Positions 4,997 through 12,156 of a DNA stretch of 12,156 nt are shown piece by piece. Origin of the DNA: Armatimonadota bacterium (GTDB taxonomy: Bacteria > Armatimonadota > Zipacnadia > Zipacnadales > JABUFB01); the NCBI GenBank assembly GCA_018056145.1, contig JAGPGE010000085.1, positions 1 through 12,156 of the forward strand. Direction: 5' to 3'. The notes under the pieces were generated by a model, which worked only from the letters and a program-made list of their open reading frames with translations, was not told where the DNA came from and did no database searches. Made by a program: the position numbers and the translations under genes. Within the stretch, counting starts at the first letter, position 1. Each line of letters starts with the position of its first letter.

Positions 4997-6736
4997 TCAG
5001 ACAGCGGAGCCGCCGTCACCGGTAGTGTCCGGCCGTGACTGCAGTGGGTCACCGATGCGCCGGAAGCGCTGGTAGCGCCGGTCCATCAATTCCTCCGCCG
5101 GCAGTTTGCGCAGTTCCGCCAGCGCCTCGCTGATGCTGCTCTTGAGCAGTCTCGCGGCCTGCGCCGGGTCCAGGTGCGCGCCGCCGGGGGGCTCGGGAAC
5201 AACAGCGGTCGCCACGCCCAGTTCGAAGGCATCCTGGGCGGTGAGTTTCAGTGCCGACGCGGCCTCTTCCTTGCGCTCCGGGCTGCGCCAGAGGATGACC
5301 GCGCACGACTCGGGCGCGATCACCGAGTAGTAGGCATTCTCCTGCATCAGCACCGCGTCTCCCACACCGATGGCGATTGCGCCGCCGCTTCCGCCCTCGC
5401 CGATGACCGAGCAGACCACGGGTACCGGGAGCGAGAACATGTCGCGCTGGCACACGGCAATGGCTTCAGACACCCCACGGGCTTCGGCTTCCTCGAGGCA
5501 ATCCGCGCCCTTGGTGTCGATGAAAGTGAGAATTGGTCGCCCGAGCCGCGCCGCGAGTTCCATCACCCGAAGGGCCTTGCGGTAACCTTCAGCCTTGGCG
5601 CTGCCAAAGTTGCGCGCCAGGCGCTCGGCGGACGTTCGCCCCTTCTGCTGGGCGATGACCGCCACCGGCCGACCCTCAAAATGCCCCAGCCCCGCCACGA
5701 TCGCGCCGTCATCGGCGTAGCGGCGGTCGCCGTGGAGTTCCACGAACCCGTCGATGAACGCATCAATGTAATCAAGCGCCAGCGGGCGATCCTGGTTCCG
5801 GGCCAGCTGCACTTTCTCCCACGCCGACAGGGCGACTTCCGCTCCGGCAGGCCGCAGGGGAATCGCCCGCGGAGGCTCAACCGTCTCGGGCCCCGCCTCG
5901 GCGTCCGCAGCCGGAGGCTCATCGGGGCCCGATGCCCACCGGATGATCTGCCCCAGCGTCTCCTTCATCCGCGGCCGGGGAACGAGCATGTCCAGCATTC
6001 CGTGCTCGTACTGGAACTCCGCGGTCTGGACTCCCGGCGGCATCTTGATGTTGGTCACTTCAATGACACGCGGCCCCGCGAAACCCATGGCCGCACCGGG
6101 TTCGGCGATGATGACATCACCCAGGAATGCGTAACTGGCCGTCACGCCGCCGTATGTCGGATGGGTCAGCACGCTCACATAGGGCAGTCCGGCTTTGGAG
6201 AGACGCCCCGCGGCGCCGGATGTCTTCGCCATCTGCATGAGGGAGACCAGAGACTCCTGCATGCGCGCCCCACCGGTTGCGCAGAAGACTACAACCGGCA
6301 ACCGCTCCTCGACGGCGCGCTCCATGAGCCGCGTGATCTTCTCCCCAACACCCCAGCCCATGCTGCCGCCTAAGAACTTCAGGTCCATGACCCCGATGGC
6401 CACCGGCAGACCATTGATCTCAGCGCGTCCAGTGACCACCGCCTCGGACATGCCGGTCTTCGCCCGGTCGCGTTCCAGCTTTGACTGGTACTCCGGGAAC
6501 TTCAGCGGGTCGCTGATGGGCAGCTCAATGTCCCATTCCTGGAAGGACCCTTCGTCGGCGGTAAGCTCCAGCCGCTGCCAGACGCTCAGCGGGAAGTGGT
6601 GGTTGCAGTGAGCGCAGACCCACGCATTCCGCTCAAGCTCCTTGGAGTAGATGAGCTGGTGACACCCGGGACATTCTTCCCACAGGTCCGCGGGCGTGAT
6701 GTGGCTATCTGAACTGGAAGCCGGTTGTGCGGTCAT
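4997..6736 (-). CDS. accDA: Acetyl-CoA carboxylase carboxyltransferase, fused beta (AccD) and alpha (AccA) subunits
   Basis: It transfers the carboxyl group from carboxybiotin on AccB to acetyl-CoA, giving malonyl-CoA, the committed step of fatty acid synthesis; cytosolic. 579 residues hold both subunits in one chain. Residues 20-265 are AccD: a four-cysteine zinc ribbon (Cys22, 25, 41, 44), DPLKF (76-80), GGSMGWGVGEK (123-133), TGGARMQES (154-162), SLMQMAK (165-171) and GFAGPRVIE (218-226). A Pro/Ala/Glu-rich linker spans ~270-298. Residues 300-562 are AccA: ELHGDR (333-338), NFGSAKAEGYRKALR (376-390), GEGGSGGAIAIGVGD (446-460), PESCAVILWRS (475-485), PGGAHLDP (517-524) and RRYQRFRRIG (553-562). 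The usual DTPGAYPG is DTKGADCL (407-414). ATG at 6736 has GGAG (6744-6747) 7 nt upstream. Separate accA and accD are the common arrangement in bacteria. Confidence 0.96.
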   Translation of the reverse strand: MTAQPASSSDSHITPADLWEECPGCHQLIYSKELERNAWVCAHCNHHFPLSVWQRLELTADEGSFQEWDIELPISDPLKFPEYQSKLERDRAKTGMSEAVVTGRAEINGLPVAIGVMDLKFLGGSMGWGVGEKITRLMERAVEERLPVVVFCATGGARMQESLVSLMQMAKTSGAAGRLSKAGLPYVSVLTHPTYGGVTASYAFLGDVIIAEPGAAMGFAGPRVIEVTNIKMPPGVQTAEFQYEHGMLDMLVPRPRMKETLGQIIRWASGPDEPPAADAEAGPETVEPPRAIPLRPAGAEVALSAWEKVQLARNQDRPLALDYIDAFIDGFVELHGDRRYADDGAIVAGLGHFEGRPVAVIAQQKGRTSAERLARNFGSAKAEGYRKALRVMELAARLGRPILTFIDTKGADCLEEAEARGVSEAIAVCQRDMFSLPVPVVCSVIGEGGSGGAIAIGVGDAVLMQENAYYSVIAPESCAVILWRSPERKEEAASALKLTAQDAFELGVATAVVPEPPGGAHLDPAQAARLLKSSISEALAELRKLPAEELMDRRYQRFRRIGDPLQSRPDTTGDGGSAV

Positions 6737-6861
6737 CTGTCTTCTCCGAGATGGGATAGCTTGCCGGGGCCGCTCGCATGCCCTCGGGAACCGGGAAAGG
6801 ACGGCGACGGCAGCGCTCTGCTGACCGTTCCGGCGGCGGGAGTGTGTGGGGCCGCGATGGG

Positions 6862-6867
6862 AGTGTA
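6862..6867 (-). promoter_or_regulatory. Candidate -10 box for accDA
   Basis: Minus-strand TACACT followed by CCC resembles the TATACTCCG seen in the dapB promoter and the CNNM-operon promoter. No acceptable -35 box is found 16-18 nt upstream, and the leader would be ~120 nt. Weak. Confidence 0.2.
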
Positions 6868-7095
6868 TCGGTTGGCTCGTTTGCTACGCGACGCCCGCCC
6901 CCAAATCGACCGGCGGCAGGAGCCGCGGCAGGGACGTCATTGTGCATGGGCAAGACAGACAGGTAGCAGGACTGGCCCGCCGCCTTAGGCACCCGCGGAC
7001 AGGCGACCGGCCTCCTTGACATGACATTTCTCCGCCCGAGCGCCGATTCCTGCCCTGCCGGTCTCGGCCACCTTCCCCAAGCTCTTCAGGTGTGG

Positions 7096-7101
7096 TACAC
7101 T
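7096..7101 (+). promoter_or_regulatory. Candidate -10 box for pheA
   Basis: TACACT followed by TCG lies 45 nt before the pheA ATG. The region 17 nt upstream (TTCCCC, 7073-7078) is a poor -35. A leader of ~35 nt would leave the Shine-Dalgarno site at 7129-7134 inside the transcript, which fits the ATG at 7141 and excludes a start at 7021. Confidence 0.35.
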
Positions 7102-7128
7102 TCGCGCCCACACTATGCAACAGGCGCC

Positions 7129-7134
7129 GGAGGG
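7129..7134 (+). promoter_or_regulatory. Shine-Dalgarno site that sets the pheA start
   Basis: GGAGGG with 6-nt spacing to the ATG at 7141. The in-frame ATG at 7021 has no such site and would add 40 residues that do not resemble the family. Confidence 0.8.
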
Positions 7135-7140
7135 CCCCTC

Positions 7141-8199
7141 ATGTCCCTTGATGAACTGCGCCAGGCCATCGACGACACCGACGAACAGCTCGTCAAATTG
7201 CTGTGCCGAAGGGTTGATATAGCCCGAGAAGTGGGACGAGTCAAGTCCCAGTCCGATTCTCCGGTGTATGATCCGGCCCGGGAAGCCCGTCTGATCCGCC
7301 GCATTATCGACCTGTCCGGCGGCGCTGTCCCCGTCGAATCGCTGCGCGCGATCTATCGGGAGATCATCTCCACCTGCCGCGCGGTGCAGACACTCCGGGT
7401 CGCCTATCTCGGCCCCCCATACACCAACACGTACCTCGCAGCGGTGCGGCATTTCGGCAGCACTTCGGACCTGCGTCCCTGCCGCTCGGTGGAGGAGATC
7501 TTCGCCATGACCGAGCGCGGCGACACCCAGGTCGGCCTCGTGCCCATCGAGAACTCCCTCAATGGGGTGGTGGGCGAGACCTGCGACGAGCTGATCCGCT
7601 CCAACCTGCGCATCTGCGCCGAGACGCTCCTGCCAGTGCACCACGCGCTGCTGGCCCGCTGCTCTCAGGCGGAGATCAATGTGGTCTACTCCCACCCGCA
7701 GGTGTTCGCCCAGTGCCGGGAGTGGCTGCGGGAGAACCTGGCCGAGGCCGAACAGGTCGCCATGTCCAGCACCGCGACCGCCTCTGATCGCGCGGCGCGT
7801 GAGCCTAACGCCGCGGCGCTTGCCCCGGCCATCGCGTCCGACGCGTACGGCCTGAATATACTGGCCGAGAACATCGAGGACCGCCCGGACAACCGCACCC
7901 GGTTCTTCGTGGTTGGCCCGGACGATGCGGAGCCTACCGGGCAGGACAAGACGTCCATCGTCTTCTCTCTCGCGCACCGCGCGGGCTCACTTCACCAGGC
8001 CCTTGCGCCCCTGCACGAGCACGGCATCAATATGACCCTGATCCAGTCCCGGCCCTCCCGCGACCGCCTCTGGGAGTACGTCTTTTTCGTGGATTTCGAG
8101 GGCCACCGCACCGAGCCCAAGGTCCAGCAGGCGCTGTCGGCGCTGGAGGCCCAGGGAATTCGCATCAAGATCTTGGGGAGCTACCCCGCGCCGGATTAG
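7141..8199 (+). CDS. pheA: Bifunctional chorismate mutase / prephenate dehydratase with ACT domain
   Basis: It converts chorismate to prephenate and then to phenylpyruvate, the precursor of phenylalanine; cytosolic. 352 residues from the ATG at 7141. Domains in order: AroQ-type chorismate mutase (~1-85; LDELRQAIDDTDEQLVKLL, RREVGRVK-like helix, YDPAREARLIRRI), prephenate dehydratase (~86-260; VPIENSLNGVVGET 134-147, SHPQVFAQC 184-192, STATAS 210-215, NRTRFFVVG 251-259 with the catalytic TRF at 253-255) and an ACT domain (~271-348; GSLHQALAPL 282-291, QSRP 302-305). The ACT domain normally binds phenylalanine for feedback inhibition; the usual GAL and ESRP motifs appear as GSL and QSRP. The first dehydratase motif reads GPPYTNTY (91-98) instead of a GPEGTFT-like string. 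It is convergent with the following operon and ends before a strong hairpin. Confidence 0.95.
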   Translation: MSLDELRQAIDDTDEQLVKLLCRRVDIAREVGRVKSQSDSPVYDPAREARLIRRIIDLSGGAVPVESLRAIYREIISTCRAVQTLRVAYLGPPYTNTYLAAVRHFGSTSDLRPCRSVEEIFAMTERGDTQVGLVPIENSLNGVVGETCDELIRSNLRICAETLLPVHHALLARCSQAEINVVYSHPQVFAQCREWLRENLAEAEQVAMSSTATASDRAAREPNAAALAPAIASDAYGLNILAENIEDRPDNRTRFFVVGPDDAEPTGQDKTSIVFSLAHRAGSLHQALAPLHEHGINMTLIQSRPSRDRLWEYVFFVDFEGHRTEPKVQQALSALEAQGIRIKILGSYPAPD

Positions 8200-8225
8200 G
8201 CGCATTCCGTCCCCGCGTAGACATC

Positions 8226-8255
8226 GAGCCGGCCCCTCAGCCAAGGGGCCGGCTC
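8226..8255 (+). terminator. Intrinsic terminator-like hairpin between convergent genes
   Basis: A perfect 12-bp stem: GAGCCGGCCCCT (8226-8237) pairs with AGGGGCCGGCTC (8244-8255) around CAGCCA. It starts 26 nt after the pheA stop and 38 nt beyond the stop of the convergent gene, so it may serve both strands. The plus-strand trailer (GTCATTTG) has only a weak T-run and there is none on the minus side, so termination is probable rather than certain. Confidence 0.7.
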
Positions 8256-8293
8256 GTCATTTGCGGATGCCCTCAGGACCGTCATCCGTCTGG

Positions 8294-9256
8294 CTATGCC
8301 GGGCGCGGGGCCTCGCCGCGAATCTGCGCAACCTTCTCGAACGCCCGCTTGCCCTGGTCCGACTGTCGGTACTCGCCGATCTGCTCGATGCGCTCCTTTA
8401 GCTGCCGCTGGCTTTCCATGAAGGTGCCCACCTTGAACTGGCGCTCCAGTTGGGCCGAATCGGCGAAGAGTCCGTCCGTGCCCTGCAGGAACGCTTCCAG
8501 ATCCGCCTGGCTGATCTCGGCCTGAGGATCTTGCGCGATGAGCTGTTTCACCAGCGCCAGGTTGAGCAGGGCTTCGCTGCCCGTGGCGAGAACGGCGCCG
8601 CGGTCCGCGGTGTAGTCGGTAATGTCAATCCACGCGCCGGTGAAGATGGAGAGCAGAAAGACGGGCAGGCAGAGAATCTTCAGGAGCGGGTTTGCGTTGC
8701 GCACCCATGTGATCGCCAGCCCCAGTCGCACATTCCTCGCGCGCAGGCTCGCGAGCTCCCGGGCCAGGAGCGCCGAGAACTCCTCCTGTGTCAGCTCATT
8801 GACCAGCTTGCGGCTGGTCAAGACCGAACCCGGGTTTCCCGGCAGGCTGTAGATGAACACCGCGTCGTCATCCAGCACGTAAAGCGCCGGAACCTTCTTG
8901 AACCCGAAGAAGCTGGCCTGTTGGCTGAGTATGCTGAACAGGCCCGGGTTGTTATTGGTCATGACGCGCGCGGAGCGGCCCGCCTTCTTGATTTGCGCCT
9001 GCCGCTTACGGGCCGACAGGAAATTCGCCAGCCAGATGGAGCCCAAAGGCCACAGGAACAGGTAGACCCATTGCCACTGCATCGTCTGGGCCGCGGTCTT
9101 CTTGAAGATCAGGAACATTGCCACGATCCAGACGAACAGGATCGTGATCGCGATGAACCCGCCCACATACAGGTTCGTCTCTCCCGGGAACCGGTAGTCC
9201 GCCGGGGTGATCTCGACCTTCGTTCGCTTCGCTCCGCCTTTCGACTTGCGCGCCAT
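8294..9256 (-). CDS. Membrane protein related to M48 (HtpX-like) peptidases, zinc site lost
   Basis: 320 residues. N-terminal hydrophobic segments at ~29-51 and ~62-80, a third at ~188-210, then a soluble, charged C-terminus. Residues ~120-180 follow the M48 pattern: VPALYVLDDDAVFIYSLPG, a GSVLTSRKLVNELT strand and helix, then LLARELASLRARNV where a working enzyme has the zinc motif HExxH. Here it is RELAS (166-170), so both histidines are gone, and the third-ligand motif usually written ExxAD reads DYTAD (214-218). It is therefore probably not a metalloprotease; a scaffold, substrate-binding or regulatory role is an inference. The ATG directly follows the TAA of the preceding gene, with GGGGGAG (9265-9271) 8 nt upstream, so it is cotranscribed with the CNNM pair. 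Assignment rests on motif pattern only. Confidence 0.7.
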   Translation of the reverse strand: MARKSKGGAKRTKVEITPADYRFPGETNLYVGGFIAITILFVWIVAMFLIFKKTAAQTMQWQWVYLFLWPLGSIWLANFLSARKRQAQIKKAGRSARVMTNNNPGLFSILSQQASFFGFKKVPALYVLDDDAVFIYSLPGNPGSVLTSRKLVNELTQEEFSALLARELASLRARNVRLGLAITWVRNANPLLKILCLPVFLLSIFTGAWIDITDYTADRGAVLATGSEALLNLALVKQLIAQDPQAEISQADLEAFLQGTDGLFADSAQLERQFKVGTFMESQRQLKERIEQIGEYRQSDQGKRAFEKVAQIRGEAPRPA

Positions 9257-10537
9257 TTACTTGTCTCCCCCATCAGCGTGTAGTTTGACGATTCGTACCC
9301 GCTCGATGGCCTGGTCGGTACCCTGCTCGACCACAAGACGCACCTGCCCCTGCTCGAGCACCGTGCCCGCGGCAGGGATGCAGCCCATCTCCCCCGTGAT
9401 CAGCCCCCCGATGGTCTCATACTGGCCCTCGGGAAGCTCTACGTCCAGCTTCTCGTTGATTTGCTCGATCTCACACCTCGCATCGGCGACGGCCTCATTC
9501 TCCGAGACCAGCACCAGGTCCTCCACTGTGGAATCATGTTCGTCCGCGATGTCGCCCACAAGCTCCTCGAGAATGTCCTCGATGGTCACCAGGCCCTCGG
9601 TACCGCCGAACTCATCGATCACAACCGCGATATGTACGCTCTGATCCCGCAGTTCACGGAACAACTCACTGACCCGCTTGGTTTCAGGAACGAACAGCGG
9701 CTGGCGCACAAGCTCAAGCAGGGACCCATCCCGCTTGCCGTCGCGGAAGGCCGCGAGCAGGTCGTTGGCATACAGGAGCCCCACCACATTGTCGATGGTG
9801 CGCTCGTACACCGGGATGCGCGAGTAGCCATGTTCCACGATAGTCTGGACCGCGTCGGCAAGACTCGCCGTGCTGTCGATGGCGATGACGTCCACCCGCG
9901 GCACCATGATCTCGCGGACAGTAGTCTCACCCAGTTCCAGGACGCTGTCCAGCATCTCGCCCTCTTCAGGCTGGACCAGCCCCTCTTCCTCCCCGATGTC
10001 CGCCGCCGCCTGAATCTCCTCCGCGGTAATGAAATGCCTGCTGTGAACGGCCGGCGTGCCGGACAGGCGCAGGCATCGGTTGCAGAATGCGCTGAGCAGG
10101 TACATGAGGGGCCGGGTGAGCACCGTGGTCACGTGCACCGCGGGGGCCACCACAAGTGCGACGCGCTCGGCCATCAGGGCCCCCCAGGTCTTCGGGGTGA
10201 TCTCGCAGAAGACCAGGATGAAGGCGATCATGCCCAGCTGCCACATCTCCGTCTCGAGGTGGGCACCATCGCCAAGTTGCCTGTGGAGGATCACCGTCAT
10301 CAGCGTTGAGATGACGATGATAGTCAGGTTGATCCCCACGATGACCGCGCTCAGGTAATCGTTGGTCGCCCTCATCTCCTGGATGAGAACCGCCCGCCGA
10401 TCTCCCTTCTCGGCCCGGCGGCGGAGGGCGATGTCACTCACGGAGATGAGGGCGGCTTCCGACATCGACAGCAGGAAGTTGGCCCCAAGCGCGAGGACGA
10501 TCACCGCGCCGCCGATGATACTCAGGGGGTCATCCAA
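9257..10537 (-). CDS. CNNM/CorC-type membrane protein with CBS pair and CorC/HlyC C-terminal domain
   Basis: A family tied to Mg2+/Co2+ efflux or cation homeostasis and often annotated hemolysin-related; inner membrane with cytosolic CBS domains. 426 residues: CNNM (DUF21) transmembrane domain (~5-155) with SMSEAAL (24-30), GINLT (68-72) and the family signature FCEITPKT (110-117); two CBS domains (~205-330) with VREIMVPRVDV (207-217), HGYSRIPVYE (236-245), VGLLYANDL (252-260) and IDEFGGTEGLVTIEDILEELVGDI; and a CorC/HlyC domain (~340-420). The start is TTG at 10537: an in-frame TGA lies two codons upstream, and GGTGGG (10545-10550) is 7 nt away. It sits 30 nt after the preceding homologous gene and abuts the M48-like gene. 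Which ion it handles is not known. Confidence 0.93.
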   Translation of the reverse strand: MDDPLSIIGGAVIVLALGANFLLSMSEAALISVSDIALRRRAEKGDRRAVLIQEMRATNDYLSAVIVGINLTIIVISTLMTVILHRQLGDGAHLETEMWQLGMIAFILVFCEITPKTWGALMAERVALVVAPAVHVTTVLTRPLMYLLSAFCNRCLRLSGTPAVHSRHFITAEEIQAAADIGEEEGLVQPEEGEMLDSVLELGETTVREIMVPRVDVIAIDSTASLADAVQTIVEHGYSRIPVYERTIDNVVGLLYANDLLAAFRDGKRDGSLLELVRQPLFVPETKRVSELFRELRDQSVHIAVVIDEFGGTEGLVTIEDILEELVGDIADEHDSTVEDLVLVSENEAVADARCEIEQINEKLDVELPEGQYETIGGLITGEMGCIPAAGTVLEQGQVRLVVEQGTDQAIERVRIVKLHADGGDK

Positions 10538-10544
10538 AACTCAT

Positions 10545-10550
10545 CCCACC
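10545..10550 (-). promoter_or_regulatory. Shine-Dalgarno-like site for the TTG-initiated CNNM gene
   Basis: GGTGGG, 7 nt upstream of the TTG at 10537; the same hexamer lies 8 nt before the GTG of the upstream CNNM gene (11857-11862). The in-frame TGA at 10541-10543 excludes any earlier start. Confidence 0.5.
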
Positions 10551-10567
10551 CATTGAGGCGCCGGCCA

Positions 10568-11848
10568 TCAGCAAGATGAATCCCCGTTCTCAGACCGCGG
10601 GCGCTCAATGACCCGGATGCGTTTGATGCGCGTGCCCTCGGTCTCCTCGATGACCAGCGTCAGACCGTCATAGTCAACGGACTCTTCCACCACCGGCAGG
10701 TGACCGGCGATATCCATGACAAGACCGCCCAGGCTCTCATACTGCTCTGTCGGCAGTTCAGCGCCCGTGAGGTGATTCTCGAGCTCGTGAAGGCTGACCC
10801 GGGCGTCGCACAGGAACTCCCCAGGGCCGACCTGGATGATCTCGGGCTCTTCCTGATCGTCGTACTCGTCCCGGATGTCCCCGACGATCTCCTCCAGCAG
10901 ATCCTCCACCGTCACGAGCCCGGCGGTCCCGCCGAACTCGTCCCGCGCGATGGCCATCGTTATCCGCTGGGCCTGAAGCCTCTTGAGCAGCTCATCGGCC
11001 GCGAGGGTCTCCGGCACATGGTAAGCGGGCCGGCTCACCGTCCGCACCGGGTCTCCCAGACGATCCTCCAGGGCGTACGGGAGGAGGTCCTTGACATTCA
11101 GGATGCCCACGATGTCATCCGGCGTGGAACGGTAGATCGGCAGCCGCGAATGCCGGTGCTCGAGACCCAGTTCCAGCGCCTCCTGCAGCGTCTGGTTCTC
11201 CTCTACACAGATCATGTCCGTCCGCGGGACCATGATCTGCGCCACCGTGTAATCGCCGAACTCCAGGACGCCGCGAAGCATCCGGCGCTCGGTAGCCTCA
11301 ATCGAGCCTTGCTCTTCGCCCTGCTCGATCATCGCCTTCAAGTGGTCTTCAGTCACACTGGGCAAGACCGTCTTTGCATGCACCCCGACCGCTCGCAGAA
11401 TCAGCCGCGAAAGCAGGGACATCGACAGGACCACGGGCAGCAGCAGCAAGGTGAAGACTGCCACGGGTACCGAACCGCGCAGTATCGTCTTCTCGGGATT
11501 ACGCGCACCGTACTGGATCGGGAGCACTTCACAGAAGACGATCACCACCACCGTCATGATCACCGCGGCGACCACCGGGCCATACGTGGGGTCGATCCGT
11601 ATGGCGTACATGACCGCAAGGCGCTCAGCGGTGTAGTTTGCGGCGGTGATGACCACCAGAATGGTGGACAAGACAAGGGAGCGGTTCTGCTGCAGGAGGC
11701 AAAGCAAGCGGGCAGTCCGAAGCCCCTGATCCCGCAGGTGACGCGCGCGGGTAGGCCCGACCGCCATGAACCCGACCTCCGTGCCGCTGAAGATCGGGGA
11801 CAGCATCAGACAAAGGAGAAGAACACCTAGCTCGCCCTCAGGCGACAC
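10568..11848 (-). CDS. CNNM/CorC-type membrane protein with CBS pair (paralogue of the next gene)
   Basis: First gene of the operon, 426 residues from the GTG at 11848, the same length as its neighbour. CNNM domain (~5-155): SGTEVGF (21-27), an extended hydrophobic stretch at ~91-107, then FCEVLPIQYG (105-114), where the family's EITPK-like signature has lost its lysine. CBS pair (~203-330): VAQIMVPRTDM (202-212), HRHSRLPIYR (231-240), VGILNVKDLL (247-256), DEFGGTAGLVTVEDLLEEIVGDI. CorC/HlyC domain ~335-415 (GEFLCDARVSLHELE, EQYESLGG). The GTG at 11848 is preferred: it aligns with the paralogue's N-terminus, has GGTGGG (11857-11862) 8 nt upstream, and the ATG at 11956 lies upstream of the promoter. 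TTG at 11869 is an alternative. Two paralogues in tandem may form a heterodimer. Confidence 0.92.
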   Translation of the reverse strand: MSPEGELGVLLLCLMLSPIFSGTEVGFMAVGPTRARHLRDQGLRTARLLCLLQQNRSLVLSTILVVITAANYTAERLAVMYAIRIDPTYGPVVAAVIMTVVVIVFCEVLPIQYGARNPEKTILRGSVPVAVFTLLLLPVVLSMSLLSRLILRAVGVHAKTVLPSVTEDHLKAMIEQGEEQGSIEATERRMLRGVLEFGDYTVAQIMVPRTDMICVEENQTLQEALELGLEHRHSRLPIYRSTPDDIVGILNVKDLLPYALEDRLGDPVRTVSRPAYHVPETLAADELLKRLQAQRITMAIARDEFGGTAGLVTVEDLLEEIVGDIRDEYDDQEEPEIIQVGPGEFLCDARVSLHELENHLTGAELPTEQYESLGGLVMDIAGHLPVVEESVDYDGLTLVIEETEGTRIKRIRVIERPRSENGDSSC

Positions 11849-11888
11849 AGCAGGTACCCACCGTTTCAACGTGCCATTCGTCGCTCGG

Positions 11889-11917
11889 AGTATAGCATAG
11901 GCGGCGGAAACGAAGCA
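11889..11917 (-). promoter_or_regulatory. Extended -10 promoter of the CNNM-CNNM-M48-like operon
   Basis: Minus strand: TGCTATACT, an extended -10 (TATACT at 11889-11894) followed by CCG as in the dapB promoter. The -35 is weak: TGCTTC at 11912-11917 with 17-nt spacing, or TTGCTT with 18. Transcription would start near 11882 and give a ~34-nt leader before the GTG at 11848. This is the main reason to reject the ATG at 11956. Confidence 0.55.
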
Positions 11918-12041
11918 ACACGAACGCGAGGTTGAGAATGAGCTAGTAACATACATGGGTTACAGCGGTCAGGGAGGGTGGCGGCGTCGCCCAGTTGGAC
12001 GGCTGGGGGGGGGATGTCGTCGCCGTTGCCGTGCCCTGCCC

Positions 12042-12061
12042 CTGCCCCCCGCGGGGGGCAG
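12042..12061. repeat. 20-bp perfect G/C palindrome
   Basis: CTGCCCCCCG followed by its exact complement CGGGGGGCAG. It may form a cruciform or act as a dyad site; without a T-tract on either side it does not look like an intrinsic terminator. Confidence 0.6.
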
Positions 12062-12144
12062 CCCGTCGAATGCACGTTCTCAAATGTGCCGCGATCAAGT
12101 AAAAAGCATAGGTCTCACTTTGGCCTCACCGCCAAGCAAAGCTC

Positions 12145-12151
12145 AAAGGAG
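12145..12151 (+). promoter_or_regulatory. Probable Shine-Dalgarno site for a plus-strand gene beginning outside the window
   Basis: AAAGGAG, with 5 nt left before the window ends. A start codon would be expected within the next few bases. Divergent from the CNNM operon. Nothing is known of the gene. Confidence 0.45.
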
Positions 12152-12156
12152 AACCT

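Larger units (their letters stand above)
6737..7140. other. Divergent intergenic region between accDA and pheA
   Basis: 404 bases with only shadow open frames. It holds the Shine-Dalgarno sites of both genes, weak -10 candidates for each direction, a lone TTGACA (7016-7021) without a fitting -10 box, and a small hairpin (GCGGC/GCCGC around AGGA, 6913-6926). I see no tRNA, riboswitch, T-box or leader peptide that would regulate pheA. Confidence 0.6.
11849..12156. other. Intergenic region upstream of the CNNM operon, reaching the window edge
   Basis: 308 bases without a supported gene; the open frame at 11866-12075 is a shadow crossing the promoter. It contains the operon promoter, a run of nine G (12005-12013), a 20-bp palindrome (12042-12061), and, at the right edge, a plus-strand Shine-Dalgarno-like site. 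The layout suggests a divergent gene starting just outside the window. Confidence 0.6.

Noticed and set aside
5174..6373. A 399-codon plus-strand open frame opposite accDA
   Set aside because: Antisense shadow of a clear AccD-AccA coding sequence.
7016..7021. TTGACA as a -35 box for pheA
   Set aside because: No acceptable -10 box lies 16-18 nt downstream.
6985..7977. A 330-codon minus-strand open frame opposite pheA
   Set aside because: Antisense shadow of pheA; no Shine-Dalgarno site or family resemblance.

Overview
The window is a GC-rich bacterial chromosomal segment of ordinary biosynthetic and membrane-maintenance genes, most on the minus strand. GC-rich codons, GTG and TTG starts and purine-rich Shine-Dalgarno sites fit a high-GC bacterium. 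The fused AccD-AccA carboxyltransferase, the dapB-asd pair without dapA and the hairpin-rich repeats suggest a poorly cultured phylum (Armatimonadota-like is a guess); the sequence alone does not fix the taxon.

Layout. 1-1888 (minus) holds dapB followed by asd (its C-terminus is cut by the window edge), an amino-acid (diaminopimelate/lysine, threonine, methionine) unit with a clear extended -10 promoter at 1935-1963. 1985-3204 is non-coding: four 30-bp tandem repeats, three ~252-bp units each built as six hairpins arranged as a large inverted repeat, two related ~80-bp tails, and a direct repeat at both ends. 3205-3502 has no recognisable gene but can fold. 3503-4870 (minus) is a class III PLP aminotransferase. 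4997-6736 (minus) is a fused acetyl-CoA carboxylase carboxyltransferase (beta then alpha). 6737-7140 is a divergent intergenic region leading to pheA (plus, 7141-8199), a chorismate mutase/prephenate dehydratase/ACT protein followed by a strong hairpin at 8226-8255. Convergent to it is a three-gene minus-strand operon read from 11848 to 8294: two CNNM/CorC-type CBS membrane proteins and a membrane protein that looks like an M48 (HtpX-like) peptidase without its zinc-binding residues. The last ~300 bases hold the operon promoter, a 20-bp G/C palindrome and a Shine-Dalgarno-like site at the right edge, probably belonging to a plus-strand gene outside the window.

How the genes relate. asd and dapB supply adjacent steps of the aspartate pathway; pheA makes phenylpyruvate from chorismate; accDA makes malonyl-CoA. 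The paired CNNM proteins and the M48-like protein are packed tightly (30-nt gap, then TAA directly followed by ATG), so they are probably made together and may act together in the membrane. The most unusual parts are the nested hairpin array, in which all differences I found between copies lie in loops or spacers, and the catalytically degenerate M48-like gene.
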